Source of the DNA: Salvelinus alpinus
Lineage: Eukaryota > Chordata > Actinopteri > Salmoniformes > Salmonidae
Direction: 5' to 3'
Length of the DNA stretch: 64,000 bases
NCBI RefSeq assembly: GCF_045679555.1
Contig: NC_092122.1
Coordinates: 7,008,694-7,072,693, forward strand
Position 1 is the stretch's first letter. Each line of letters starts with the position of its first letter. The notes beneath the pieces are model-generated. The model had not been told where the DNA came from, did no database searches, and saw only the letters and a list, made by a program, of their open reading frames with translations. The position numbers were made by a program, and so were the translations under genes. Below, piece after piece: positions 1 to 10,673 of the stretch.

Positions 1-30
1 TTGTACCCTTACGGAAAAACCATATGAATT

Positions 31-88
31 TCATGTGATCTCGTGTGATCTCGTGTGATCTCATGTGATCTCGTGTGATCTCATGTGA
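31..88. repeat. 10-bp tandem repeat TCRTGTGATC
   Basis: About 5.8 copies of a 10-bp unit alternate TCATGTGATC and TCGTGTGATC. Looser ACATGTGA motifs continue to about 134 and resume at 703-880, on the far side of the inserted MITE, so the MITE landed in an older ACATGTGA-rich tract. Confidence 0.9.
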
Positions 89-142
89 AGTTGATATGAT
101 AACATGTGACAACATGTGAAGCAACAGATGATAACATAAAAC

Positions 143-694
143 CAGTGATGGGGGAAAAAGTGCCCAGTTGTTATACTTCAGTAAAAGTAAAGATGGCTTA
201 ATAGAAAATGACTCAAGTAAAAGTGAAAGTCTCCCTGTAAAATACTACCTGAATAAAAGTCTAAAAGTATTTGGTCAAAAGTTAATGTAATTGCTAAAAT
301 ATACTTAAGTATCAAAAATAAAAGTGTAAATCATTTCAAGACTGCACAATTTTCATGTTTTTTAAATTGACAAATAGCTAGGGGCACACTCCAACACTCA
401 GACATAAATTACAAACTAAGCATTTGTGTTTAGTGAGTCTACCAGATCAGAGGCAGTAGAGATGACCAGGAATGTTCTCTTGATAAGTGTGTGCATTGGA
501 TTATACTGTATTCCTGTCCTTCTAAGCATTGAAAATGTGACAAGTACTTTTGGATGTCAGGGAACATGTATTGGGGGAATGGAGTGATGTAAAAGTTAGC
601 AAAAATGTGTATAGTAAAGTACAGAATCTCCCAAAAAGTACTTACATGTAAGTAGTACTCTGAAGTATTTTTACTTAAGTACTTTACACCACTG
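143..694. mobile_element. hAT-type non-autonomous transposon (MITE)
   Basis: The 552-bp element begins CAGTGATGGGG and ends in TTTACACCACTG, whose reverse complement starts CAGTGGTGTAAA. It is flanked by a perfect 8-bp direct repeat CATAAAAC at 135-142 and 695-702. An 8-bp target site duplication and CAGTG-type termini are hallmarks of the hAT superfamily. The element is rich in AAGTA/TACTT motifs near both ends (ACTTAAGTA), which I recognise from a widespread teleost MITE. No transposase is encoded: the longest open frame, antisense across the middle, shows no domain. Confidence 0.85.
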
Positions 695-702
695 CATAAA
701 AC

Positions 703-880
703 AACCCATGACAACATGTGAGTACATGTGAGAGCATGATCTCATTTAAAATGAACGTGAAATAAATGTGTCAACATGGGGATACAACATTTCAGCCAAC
801 GATAACATAAACAACATGTGAGCACGTGAAAACATGATGTCAAATAAATGTGATAAAAACATGTGATACCATGACACTAC
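703..880. repeat. degenerate ACATGTGA-rich tract
   Basis: Repeated ACATGTGA, ACATGTGAG and AACATGTGA motifs are loosely spaced. This is the continuation of the tract left of the MITE. No coding signal. Confidence 0.5.
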
Positions 881-883
881 ACA

Positions 884-1251
884 TGTCACGCCCTGAATTT
901 AGTTATCTATGTTTTCTTTATTATTTTGGTCAGGTCAGGGTGTGACTAGGGTGGGTATGCTAGTTTTGTCTTGTCTAGGGTTTTTGTAGGTCTAGGTCTG
1001 TGTCTATGGTGGCCTGATATGGTTCCCAATCAGAAGCAGCTGTTTATCGTTGTCTCTGATTGGGGACCATATTTAGGTAGCCATTTTCCCTTGGGTATTG
1101 GTGGGTTCTTGTCTATGTGTAGTTGCCTGTTCAGCACTCATTTGTATAGCGTCACGGTTTGTTATGTTTGTTCAGTGTTCATTCTTAGAATAAAGTAGAA
1201 TGTACGCACACCATGCTGCCCCTTGGTCTCCTCCTTTTGACGGCCGTGACA
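884..1251 (+). mobile_element. solo LTR, family A
   Basis: The 368-bp unit starts TGTCACGCCCTG and ends GCCGTGACA, with 5-bp direct repeats ACACA at 879-883 and 1252-1256. TG...CA ends plus a 5-bp TSD mark a long terminal repeat. A polyadenylation-like AATAAA lies about 60 bp from the 3' end. Two more copies occur in the window (23065-23440, minus strand; 59044-59382, plus strand) and share the internal GGTTCCCAATCAGA and TCTCTGATTGGGGA motifs. No internal coding region is attached here, so it looks like the product of LTR-LTR recombination. Confidence 0.85.
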
Positions 1252-1837
1252 ACACATCTGACAACGTTTGAATACGTGAAAACCCAGGAGTCAAATGTTA
1301 TTCCGAATATTTTATTTTAAAAGGCATAATTGACATTAATTACATTTAAACAGTGATGGTCCCCTGCAGGTTTTGTCCAGTTTCCGGTTTGTTCCAGGGA
1401 CGATTTTAGGACGTTGTGTCACATTCCACTGGAGGTTTACAGCTAAATGCAGGTGTTAATGTTAAAGGATAGCATGTTGACTATTTGGAACTCAACATCA
1501 CTTGGTATTTAAACTCACAAACTTTTGGTTCCTAGCTACCTGAAGTCCCTGCTGAAGATCGGCAAGAATACATTTCTGCACTTTGTCTAAAGTTGCAGTA
1601 AAAATAAAGTAAATATATATAGCTTGAAGGTGTTATTTCTATAAAATGACAGTATGCAGCTGTATTCTGATTTCAATTACTATACAATCTTACACTGTGA
1701 ACACAATTGGGACTCAGCCTTAAATGTCATTTGAACTCATAACCTCTTGGGAGCTGACAAACTGAAATGTCCTGCTAGAGTGCAGCTACACAACCAGATC
1801 CATAAGCATGACGCCTAATACCATACCCCCATTCAAA
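1252..1837. other. unassigned non-coding DNA
   Basis: I see no gene. A weak tRNA-like stretch near 1722-1795 (TTTGAACTCATAACCTC) could be the remnant of a tRNA-derived SINE on the minus strand, but it is too diverged to call. Confidence 0.4.
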
Positions 1838-2067
1838 GGCACTTAAACATTTTGTCTTGCCCATTCACCCTTTGAATGACACACATACACAATCTATGTT
1901 TCAAGGCATAAAAATCCTTGTTTAACCCGTCTCCTCCCCTTTATCTAAACTGATTGAAGTGGATTTAACAAGTGACATCAATAAGGGATAGTTGCTTTCA
2001 CCTGGATTAATCTGGTCAATCTATTCATGGAAACTGCAGGTGTCCCTAATGTTTTGTACACTCTGTG
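1838..2067. mobile_element. Tc1-like transposon, terminal fragment
   Basis: The right end GCAGGTGTCCCTAATG...CACTCTGTG followed by TA matches the right end of the element at 44600-44903. The adjacent sequence has the typical non-coding flank of this salmonid Tc1-like family. The other end and the whole transposase are missing. The left boundary is approximate. Confidence 0.6.
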
Positions 2068-2069
2068 TA

Positions 2070-3347
2070 TATCAACACACACAAAAAAAGTATGGTTAGG
2101 ATATTGTTACCTGGAGTACAAAAAGGTCCAAGGTACACTTCACAGGTACACATATGGACTCACATGGTATAGTTCGGTACCTTGTAGGTATAATGGGACA
2201 ATTTTCTACCCACTATTTTAAATATAAGGTAGAATCATCATTGCACTTTGATATGTGGTTTTTCCATCAGGTAACCATGGTCCTCAGACCAAGCTGAAGA
2301 GAAATGACTCACCCAAAACATGAACTTTGATCCTATTGTATGTAATTAATGACTTTAATGACCTTGGCTTGCTCTTTGCTGATGCCTCTAAACAAATATC
2401 AATGGTGTGTTGTTTTTAGTTGCTTAGTGTGTGTGTGTGCGCATGCACTTGCGTCTACGTGTGTATGTGTGTGTGGTAGCCTGTGTGTTTATTAAACTAA
2501 AGAGCTTTAAAGTCGCTCGCTGCAGCACCTGAATTAGCAAGCATGTACCTTGGCCCCAATCATAATAACAGCAAGGAAGGCAGGATAATTGCTATCACTA
2601 ATTAGCCCCCTGTGGAAAGTAAGCCGGGGTTTCCAAGCATAGAACCTGACTAGGTTCTAGAATATTAATCAGCATTGTGTTAGCGACAGCCAACCATTGT
2701 ACTCTTAGAATAATCATATAATAACGCTTCAGATTTGAACCACTCTATTTCTGTAATTAGAAATTGAATCTTGTGCCCTCTTTCATTGTGCTTGAAAACT
2801 TGAGTTTGATCATTTTCATTTTTTAACAGCCGTTACTCTGCATCCCTCTCATGTGTGACTTTCCCCTTGGCCCGATGAAAAACACATCCACATGATGGAA
2901 TGACGCCTCTATTGACAAAATGATCGTGTAATGTTTCTCAGCGGGGTCGCTCGTTGATGAACAGCAATGGTTCAGTGAGCATCGTTCTCTTTTCATTATT
3001 ACAGTTTAGTCACGTGGAAAAGACCCACGAACAAGCACTGTGTAGTGTACAGCTGTGTGTTTTATGTGTATGTTTGCTGCGTATGACTCTTTGACAGTGT
3101 CTAAACTGTGTTAGTTGTGTTTTAACTGTTTCAACTGTGTTTGTTATGTTTCAACTGTGTTTGCTGTGTCTCTCAATGTGGGCGCCATGACATTACCATC
3201 AGATGAGGTGAAAGGGACGCCTGTCCCTACCACGTTCTCTCTTGCTCCCAGAGTCCCAAATTATGTTCCTAACCTTGTGTTAATCTACTCAATTAGATAA
3301 CGAGAGGTTAGGCCTTTAAATCAAAGAGGAATCCTGCAGCGTACGTG
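2070..3347. other. unassigned DNA, with a short TG tract
   Basis: A (TG)-rich stretch lies at about 2427-2475. From about 2540 to 2800 the sequence is non-repetitive and carries several TAATTA/ATTAG homeodomain-type motifs, so a conserved non-coding element is possible but unproven. The direct repeats GTTTCAACTGTGTTTG at 3129-3168 are local. No convincing exon seen. Confidence 0.4.
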
Positions 3348-3349
3348 TA

Positions 3350-3487
3350 CACTATCGTTCAAAATTTGGGGTCACTTAGAAATGTCCTTGTTTTTGAAAG
3401 AAAAGCAAATTTTTTTGTCCATTAAATGAACATCAAATTGATCAGAAATACAGTGTAGACATTGTTAATGTTGTAAATGACTATAGA
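3350..3487 (+). mobile_element. Tc1-like element, 5' terminal fragment (family of 29197)
   Basis: It begins CACTATCGTTCAAAATTTGG directly after a TA dinucleotide and continues with GGGGTCACTTAGAAATGTCC, matching the left end of the element at 29197-30151. The similarity stops at about 3487, so the remainder has been lost. Confidence 0.75.
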
Positions 3488-3689
3488 CAATAATACAGAT
3501 TAAAAAAAATGAATTGGTGTGCAAGTGTGGTTGGAAGCCCAAGGGCTTATATGAAAATGACACCACAAAAAAACAATACATAACTACAATTTTTTTTAAG
3601 TTTGCATAAACTGATAGCAAAACCTACTAATTATTAATGTATAAAAAAATGTGCATGTGAGTCTGTGGTAGTTAGGCTATATGGAAGAG

Positions 3690-4262
3690 ATTAATGAGTA
3701 GTTTGGTTCATCAGGCTTACCCCCAGTTGTCATGGAGGACATTACTGCGTAGTTTGGTACGTCAGGCTGACCCCCAGTCTTCGCTTGAAGTTATTGAGGG
3801 ATGATGATAAGAATTCCAGAGTATGGTACCTCTGTATCTGATAGAGAATTGACTGTGTGAGGTGCGGCAGTGGGGAGGGTGAAGGTTATCGCAGTGTCTT
3901 GCGTTATATAGGTAGATGTCAGAATTAACCTGGAAGAATCCAATGAAGGGTTTAGGTAAACTGTCTGGGAGCATGAGTATTTGTAGATGAAAGTGCATAA
4001 TTGACGTACATTAATATAGACAAGATATTTAGTTTCTTAAACAAAAGGTGGAGATAGAGCCAGGTATTTCGACTAGGCTTTTCTATGATGAGTAATTTGT
4101 GTAGATTGGAGGCATATGTACTGACCCAGACAATATTACAGTAAATTAGATATGGGCAAATTAAGCTATAGTATAGAGTTGGGAAGCAAGCCTGATGAAC
4201 CAAACCACTAATCTTTCTGATTATACCAACAGATTTCATCACTTTGTTACAGACAAATTAAA
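3690..4262 (-). pseudogene. LINE reverse-transcriptase C-terminal fragment
   Basis: Minus-strand open segments at 4242-3952 and 3998-3762 encode a text typical of the region after the RT catalytic core of jockey/L2-like LINEs: an IGIIRKISGLVHQA stretch, YYSLICPYLIYCNIVW, and later RYRGTILWNS. The two segments are in different frames, so the copy is decayed. It probably belongs to the same LINE family as the PHD/endonuclease fragment at 8060-10018. It abuts the Tc1 element that starts at 4291. Confidence 0.6.
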
Positions 4263-4623
4263 TAAGATTTTCAAATGTTTGTTATTCTTACAGTGCCTAT
4301 TCACCCCCCTTGGCGTTTTGCCTATTTTGTTGCATTACAACCTGTAATTTATATGGATTTTGTGGGGGATTTCATGTAATGGACATAAACAAAATAGTCC
4401 AAATTGGTGAAGTGAAATGGAAAAAATTACTTGTTTCAAAAATAATTCAAAACATAAAAACAGAATAGTGGTGCGTGCATATGTATTCACCCCCTTTGCT
4501 ATGAAGCCACTAAATAAGATCTGGTGCAACCAGTTACCTTCAGAAGTCACATAATTAGTTAAGTAAAGTCAACCTGTATTTAATCTAAGTGTCACATGAT
4601 CTGTCACATGGTCTCAGTATATA

Positions 4624-6201
4624 CACTGCTCAAAAAAATAAAGGGAACACTAAAATAACACATCCTAGATCTGAATGAATGAAATATTCTTGTTAAATAC
4701 TTTTTTCTTTACATAGTTGAATGTGCTGACAACAAAATCACACAAAAATGATCAATGGAAATCAAATGTATCAACCCATGGAGGTGTGGATTTGGAGTCA
4801 CACTCAAAATTAAAGTGGAAAACCACACTACAGGCTGATCCAACTTTGATGTAATGTCCTTAAAACAAGTCAAAATGAGGCTCAGTAGTGTGTGTGGCCT
4901 CCACGTGCCTGTATGACCTCCCTACAAAGCCTGGGCATGCTCCTGATGAGGTGGCGGATGGTCTCCTGAGGGATCTCCTCCCAGACCTGGACTAAAGCAT
5001 CCGCCAACTCCTGTACAGTCTGTGGTGCAACGTGGCGTTGGTGGATGGAGCGAGACATGATGTCCCAGATGTGCTCAATTGGATTCAGGTCTGGGGAACG
5101 GGCGGGCCAGTCCATAGCATCAATGCCTTCCTCTTGCAGGAACTGCTGAAACACTCCAGCCACATGAGGTCTAGCATTGTCTTGCATTAGGAGGAACCCA
5201 GGGCCAACTGCACCAGCATATGGTCTCACAAGAGGTCTGAGGAACTCATCTCGGTACCTAATGGCAGTCAGGCTACCTCTGGCGAGCACATGGAGGGCTG
5301 TGCGGCCCCCAAAGGAATGCCACCCCACACCATGACTGACCCACCACCAAACCGGTCATGCTGGAGGATGTTGCAAGCAGCAGAACGTTCTCCACGGCGT
5401 CTCCAGACTCTGTCACGTCTGTCACGTGCTCAGTGTGAACCTGCTTTCATCTGTGAAGAGCACAGGGCGCCAGTGGCGAATTTGCCAATCTTGGTGTTCT
5501 CTGGCAAATGCCAAACGTCCTGCACGGTGTTGGGCTGTAAGCACAACCTCCACCTGTGGACGTTGGGCCCTCATTCCACACTCATGGTGTCTGTTTCTGA
5601 CCGTTTGAGCAGACACATGCACATTTGTGGCCTGCTGGAGGTCATTTTGCAGGGCTCTGGCAGTGCTCCACATGCTCCTCCTTGCACAAAGGCGGAGGTA
5701 GCGGTCCTGCTGCTGGGTTGTTGCCCTCCTACGGCCTCCTCCACGTCTCCTGATGTACTGGCCTGTCTCCTGGTAGCGCCTCCATGCTCTGGACACTACG
5801 CTGACAGACACAGCAAACCTTCTTGCCACAGCTCGCATTGATGTGCCATCCTGGATGAGCTGCACTACCTGAGCCACTTGTGTGGGTTGTAGACTCCGTC
5901 TCATGCTACCACTAGAGTGAAAGCACCGCCAGCATTCAAAAGTGACCAAAACATCAGCCAGGAAGCATAGGAACTGAGAAGTGGTCTGTGGTCACCACCT
6001 GCAGAACCACTCCTTTATTGGGGGTGTCTTGCTAATTGCCTATAATTTCCACCTTTTGTCTATTCCATTTGCACAACAGCATGTGAAATTTATTGTCAAT
6101 CAGTTTTGCTTCCTAAGTGGATAGTTTGATTTCACAGAAGTGTGATTGACTTGGAGTTACTTTGTGTTGTTTAAGTGTTCCCTTTATTTTTTTGAGCAGT
6201 G
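4624..6201 (-). mobile_element. nested, nearly full-length Tc1-like transposon
   Basis: The 1578-bp element has termini CACTGCTCAAAAAAATAAAG and CTTTATTTTTTTGAGCAGTG, which are near-perfect inverted repeats, and TA on each side (4622-4623, 6202-6203). GGGAACACT near the left end is mirrored by AGTGTTCCC near the right end. It encodes one transposase on the minus strand (see 4882-5949). The near-identical TIRs and mostly open frame suggest a recent insertion, younger than the surrounding Tc1 copy. Confidence 0.92.
4882..5949 (-). pseudogene. Tc1/mariner transposase with two compensating frameshifts
   Basis: This would be a DNA-binding cut-and-paste transposase of the Tc1 family, acting in the nucleus on the TIRs at 4624 and 6201. 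The first part (5949-5422) holds an N-terminal helix-turn-helix ([13 protein letters not shown]... to about residue 63), an arginine/glycine-rich linker (RRRGGGRRR), a second HTH region and the first catalytic Asp in LFTDESRF. The last part (about 5312-4882) holds the second Asp in MQDNARPH and the Glu in [11 protein letters not shown], with 34 residues between them (DD34E). In between, translation stops at 5422, but the middle piece including GGGSVMVWGG continues in another frame. Frame breaks near 5424 and 5310 together restore the original frame. The short ATG at 5328 lies out of frame and is not the true start. Inactive as it stands, but only two small indels from open. Confidence 0.88.
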
Positions 6202-6276
6202 TATATACACCTGATCTGAAAGGCCCCAGAGTCTGCAACACCACTAAGCAAGGGGCACCACCAAGCAAGCTGCACC

Positions 6277-7118
6277 ATGAAGACCAAGGAGCATGAAGAC
6301 AAAGTTGTGGATAAGTACAGATCAGGGTTGGGTTATAAAAAAAATCCCAAACTTTGAACATCCCTTGGAGCACATTAAATCCATTATTAAAAAATGTAAA
6401 GAATATGGCACCACAACAAACCTGCCAAGAGAGGGCCGCCCACCAAAACTCACGGACCAGGCAAGGAGGGCATTAATCAGAGAGACAACAAAGAGACCAA
6501 AGATAACCCCGAAGGAGCTGCAAAGCTCCACAGCGGAGATTGGAGTATCTGGCCATAGGACCACTTTAAGCTGTACACTCCACAGAGCTGGGCTTTATGG
6601 AAGATGGGCCGGAAAAAAACCATTGCTTAATGAAAAAAATAAGCAAACATGTTTGGTGTTCGCCAAAAAGCATGTGTGAGACTCCCCAAACATATGGAAG
6701 AAGGTACTCTGTTCAGATGAGACTAAAATTTAGCTTTTTGGCCATCAAGGAAAACGCCTTGTCTGTTGCAAACCCAACACCTCTCATCAACCCGAGAACA
6801 CCATCATTCACTGTGGGGATGGTAGTGGCAGCATCATGCTGTGGGGATGTTTTTCATCGGCAGGGACTGGGAATCTGGTCAGAATTTAAGGAATGATGGC
6901 TGGCATTAAATACAGGGATATTCTTGAGAGGAAACCTGTTTCAGTCTTCGAGAGACTTGAGACTGGGACTGAGGTTCACCTTCCAGCAGGACAATGACCC
7001 TAAGCATACTGCTAAAGCACCACTCGAGTGGTTTAAGGGGAAACATTTAAATGTCTTGGAATGGCCTAGTCAAAGTCCAGACCTCAATCCAATTGAGAAT
7101 CTGCGGTATGACTTAAGA
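6277..7118 (+). pseudogene. Tc1-like transposase, decayed and truncated
   Basis: The coding region of the outer Tc1 element starts at ATG 6277 (MKTKEHEDKVVDKY) and shifts frame after about 80 bases at an A-run (6338-6346). It continues through GRPPKLTDQARRALIRETT (second HTH linker), stops at 6677-6679, and is recognisable again through LWGCFS-like text, [13 protein letters not shown] (second catalytic Asp) and [12 protein letters not shown] (catalytic Glu). At least three stops or frameshifts are visible. It ends abruptly after the catalytic Glu, where the element is truncated. Confidence 0.85.
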
Positions 7119-7129
7119 TGTGATTGATG

Positions 7130-7970
7130 GTATTTCCTAGGGAACATTTTTATAATCAGGCTGATGTGGAGTTTGCTTTCCAGACTTTCTGTAAAAAAAA
7201 AAATATATAAGTTTCTCACAAATCCCTCTCCCCTGATTTCTGCAAATCACAAAAAGTTACTCACCTACTTCGAATATCCCAAAATATATATTTTACTAAC
7301 AAATTCCAAGAATCCTTAATAAAAAGTCAACTTGGAAAATCCTCAATCTGTTGAATAAAAAAAAGGCATCTACAACTATCGTATCTCAATGTATTGTTGT
7401 AAATAAGACCTATGGCGATCCTGATGTCATTTCCTGTGAATTTAAAACACTTTTTGTGAATGTGGGATCCTCCCTGTCAAAGAAAATAGAGGAAACTGAT
7501 GGAAATCCCTTTGATTACATTAAGTGACATTTACATTCCCTGCTTCAGTTTGGTCCTCCTGATGTAAATGGAGGTGATGGAGGTAATTGGTAATTTAAAG
7601 AGATCAGCTAGCGGACATGATGAGATTGATGCCTTTTTTGGTAATATCCGTGTCTTCCTCGATAACTGAGCCTCTAATGTATATCCTCACCAAATTTATG
7701 CATACTGGTATTGTCCCTAAAGATTAGAAAACTGCCAAAGATATCCATCTATATAAATCTGGGGATCCAAGATCTTCTACAAATTATTGCCCAATATCTG
7801 TACTGCCATGTTTTTCTACAATCCTAGAAAAATTGGTGTATAAGAGAATGTTGAAACATTTAAATCAACACTATTCTATACGAGCACCAATATGGTTTTC
7901 GTAAAAACTACTCCACAGATGTCTCTTTTGAAATATATGGATAAAATATTTACAGCAATTTTTTTGTTAA
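7130..7970 (+). pseudogene. LINE reverse-transcriptase fragment
   Basis: Plus-strand frames read through HTGIVPK, KSGDPRSSTNYCPISVLPC and ILEKLVYKRMLKHL. This is the conserved start of the RT domain (RPISLLP-type motif and the following helix) of jockey/L2-like LINEs. Stops and frameshifts are frequent. It runs in the opposite orientation to the endonuclease fragment that begins at about 8060, so the two are not one simple insertion. Confidence 0.6.
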
Positions 7971-8059
7971 ATATTCTACATTTACTGCTACTAATCATTC
8001 CCATCTGTTAATTTCCAGCTGCCAAAGAGAAGTGGAAAATTGGAAAGTGGTCAGAAATG

Positions 8060-10018
8060 TCATTATAAAGTAAACCTGCATTAGCCACATTATTGAAATA
8101 ATTTGTAAAGAATATTATCAATAAGGGTGGCAGATGAACTGGTGGGATTATAGATGAGAGGATTCAGATAGCAGGAGTATAAAGTATTCAACAAGTCAGA
8201 TGTCAGTGAGTGGTTATCACTTCTAAATAGGTTTATGTTGTAATCACTCAATAGAAAACACATTTTATCTTCATTATTAATCAAATCCAAGGTTGATGCA
8301 AGGATATCAATGAAACCAATGTCAGAATCAGGTGGCCAATAGATGCATCCAATTGCCACTTTTTTTTACCACCCCAAGAATTTCCAGAAGGAAATTTCTA
8401 TGTATAAAGATTCAACATCAATGTTGTCAGATATAAGTGTGAGGTCCTCTCTTAAAAATGAATAAAACGTTAATGAAAAAAATGGACATTCCTCCTGCTG
8501 TTGATGTTCAACAGTTGTGAACAGCATTTTAAGGAGACATGTCATAAAGCATGGTTGTCAGTCAACCATGTTTCTGAAAAGGGCTACAATGGACAATTCA
8601 TGATTGAGAGAAGACAGATAATGAACAAGGTATTCATGATTTGTAGGAAGACCGTGGACGTTCAAATGTAAGGTAGAAAATCAAATCAAATGCTCTACGG
8701 GTTGTTAAATTAACATTATAGTAATCACAAGTTGATAGACTCATCTCTGGTCAATTTCAGGAAATTTGAACACAATCATTATATTTATTGTTAGCTTCAT
8801 TAAAACTTCTTAGGGCTAGACCCCTTTTTTCTCAATTTCTGCCTGAATGACGTGCCCAAAGTAAACTGTTGCTCAGGCCGTGAAGCCAGGATATGCATAT
8901 AGTTGGTACCATTGGAAAGGAAACACTTTGAAGTTTGTAAAAATGTTTTAAAAAACGTAAGAGAATATAACACAATAGATATGGTAGAAAAACCAACCAG
9001 ATTAGCTCCCAGGATGCAATTCCTTTGGCTTCCACAGGGTGTCAGCAGTCTATGTTCAAGGTTTCAGGCTTGTAACTTCCAAAAGAAATAAGAAATGTCA
9101 GTTTTAGTACAGGGACACAGTCTTGGAAATTCGTGTTTGCGCACGCCTTGAAGACAGGACACACCTGCTAAAGTCGGTTTCCTATTGAACATACTTCTTT
9201 CCGTAAGACATATTATAGTTTGATTACATTTTAGGGTATCTGAGGAGTAAATAGAAATGTATTTTGACTTGTTGAAACAAAGTTTAGGGGTAGATTTGCG
9301 ATTCCTTCCTCTGCATGTTGAACGAGTGGATTACTCAAATCGATGGCGCCAACTAAACAGGCTTTTTGGGATATAAAGAAGGATTTTATCTAACAAAACG
9401 ACACTACATGTTATAGCTGGGACCCTTTGGATGACAAATCACAGGAAGAGTTTCAAAAAGCAAGTGAATATTTAATCGCTTTTTGTGAATTTATGAAACC
9501 TGTGCCGAAGGAAAAATATTTTGATGTGGGGCGCCGTCCTCAAACAATTGCATGGCATGTTTTCACTGTAATAGCTACTGTAAATCAGAAAGTGTAGTTA
9601 GATTAACAAGAATTTAAGCTTTCAACCGATGTAAGACACTTATATGTACCTAAATGTTTAATATCCATAATTTTTATGATTATTTATTTGAATTGCGCGC
9701 CCTCCAGTTTCACCGGAAGTTGTCCCGCTAGTGGGATGCCTAGGCATATCTAATGGGTTAAAGACCATACTATCAAGGTTGACATCCTGCCCAACTTAAT
9801 TAAAGAGATACACAGTCGGAATCATCCAGAGAGTGGAACGGAAACATAAAAGTGCATGCCTCAGATGTCCAATACAACCATACATTTGTGTTCGTTTCAT
9901 CAATAGGGGTGAACTTCCTGTGGAATGCACATTGACACCGTCCACACAACACCACTGAAGACTTCAGAGGGTTATGACATTCAGAGCAACGTGTGTTTTT
10001 GGTCATGAAGTTAGCTGA
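8060..10018 (-). pseudogene. LINE fragment: PHD-like finger plus AP endonuclease, split by a transposon
   Basis: Reading the minus strand, 10006-9800 encodes a short C4HC3-like finger (CSECHNPL, then VVLCGRCQCAFHRK) with one expected Cys replaced by Phe. ORF1 proteins of CR1/L2-type LINEs carry such PHD-like fingers. After the inserted element (8806-9762), the frame family resumes at about 8640 with text resembling the endonuclease active site region (IVAL... then EMW-like, LTDNHAL), and 8359-8090 gives IGCIYWPPDSD and LLSDYNINLF (the GDFN-type motif, with Gly changed). The order finger then endonuclease fits one LINE in minus orientation. Stops make it non-functional. Confidence 0.6.
8806..9762 (+). 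mobile_element. non-autonomous DNA element, family B, copy 1
   Basis: This ~950-bp non-coding unit shares its left end (GTGCCCAAAGTAAACTG, GGATATGCATATA) and right end (GCGCCCTCCAGTTTCACCGG, then a TGGGATGCC block) with copies at 19485-20417, 20942-21985, 24896-25133 and 43063-43282. The sequence TTAAA occurs at both junctions and may be a TSD. The superfamily is uncertain. The insertion interrupts the LINE at 8060-10018. Confidence 0.7.
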
Positions 10019-10034
10019 AACAAATTAACAAAGT

Positions 10035-10038
<4 letters not shown>

Positions 10039-10122
<84 letters not shown>
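10039..10122. repeat. (TG)42 microsatellite
   Basis: Uninterrupted TG dinucleotides, ending in TGCGCGTGTG. The Cys-Val open frames across it are artefacts of the repeat. Confidence 0.98.
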
Positions 10123-10126
<4 letters not shown>

Positions 10127-10673
10127 TGTGTCAAATCAGTTGACTATAGCCATCACTTGCCATACAGTGGTTGCTCAAATAAAAAGTTTGGAGATTATGC
10201 TGCGGGATTTAGAGGTAATTTGTGGTTTAGTACGGTACCCTGCATCACTGCTTCATTGCTCCAGACCACCACAAGGGGGAGTTAGAGCACCGATTATGCT
10301 TTTGGGTCCCAAGGCACTAATGTGTCTCTACCTGTCAATGAATGGGCTACATAAACCAAATAGAAACTGATAATTGTGCACAACTTCAGAATGTAATTTC
10401 AATGAACTGAATGATGAGGATGAAGAACGTGATTGAATTTAGAACAGTAGTGTAAGAATTGCTATTCCTCTGTCCTGCACGTGCACACCCTGAAGAATAC
10501 ACTTCTTTTTTTGTTTCTACTCATCAGTATTACATACTAAAACTGTAGTTACATTAAGGTTTTTATTCTAAAAGAAAACGAAAATGTTAAATTATATTCC
10601 ATGACATTCTTAAAATATATGTGTTGACTGAATTTAAGCAAGTGATGTCTGCTAAATAATTCAGTTGATGGTG
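10123..10673. other. unassigned non-coding DNA
   Basis: AT-rich sequence between the microsatellite and the minisatellite. No repeat family or coding signal recognised. Confidence 0.5.

Larger units (their letters stand above)
4291..7118 (+). mobile_element. Tc1-like transposon, 3'-truncated, split by a nested Tc1
   Basis: The left end CAGTGCCTATTCACCCCCCT follows TA at 4289-4290. Its non-coding flank and transposase match, in opposite orientation, the copies at 13930-15327 and 26400-27111. A second Tc1 element (4624-6201) sits inside it at a TA: the host reads ...CAGTATA up to 4623 and resumes TATACACCTG at 6202. The 3' end is lost after about 7118, shortly beyond the last catalytic motif, so no right TIR is present. 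Confidence 0.85.

Noticed and set aside
5290..5841. 183-codon plus-strand frame
   Set aside because: Antisense shadow of the Tc1 transposase on the minus strand.
7130..10018. Twin-priming inversion of one LINE (plus RT fragment next to minus endonuclease fragment)
   Set aside because: In twin priming the inverted 5' part lies upstream of the 3' part. Here the endonuclease piece lies on the wrong side, so two insertions or another rearrangement fit better.
10038..10370. Cys-Val open frame over the TG tract, and similar frames at 27.7, 40.5, 42.1 and 48.7 kb
   Set aside because: Dinucleotide repeats keep frames open on both strands; no coding signal outside the repeat.
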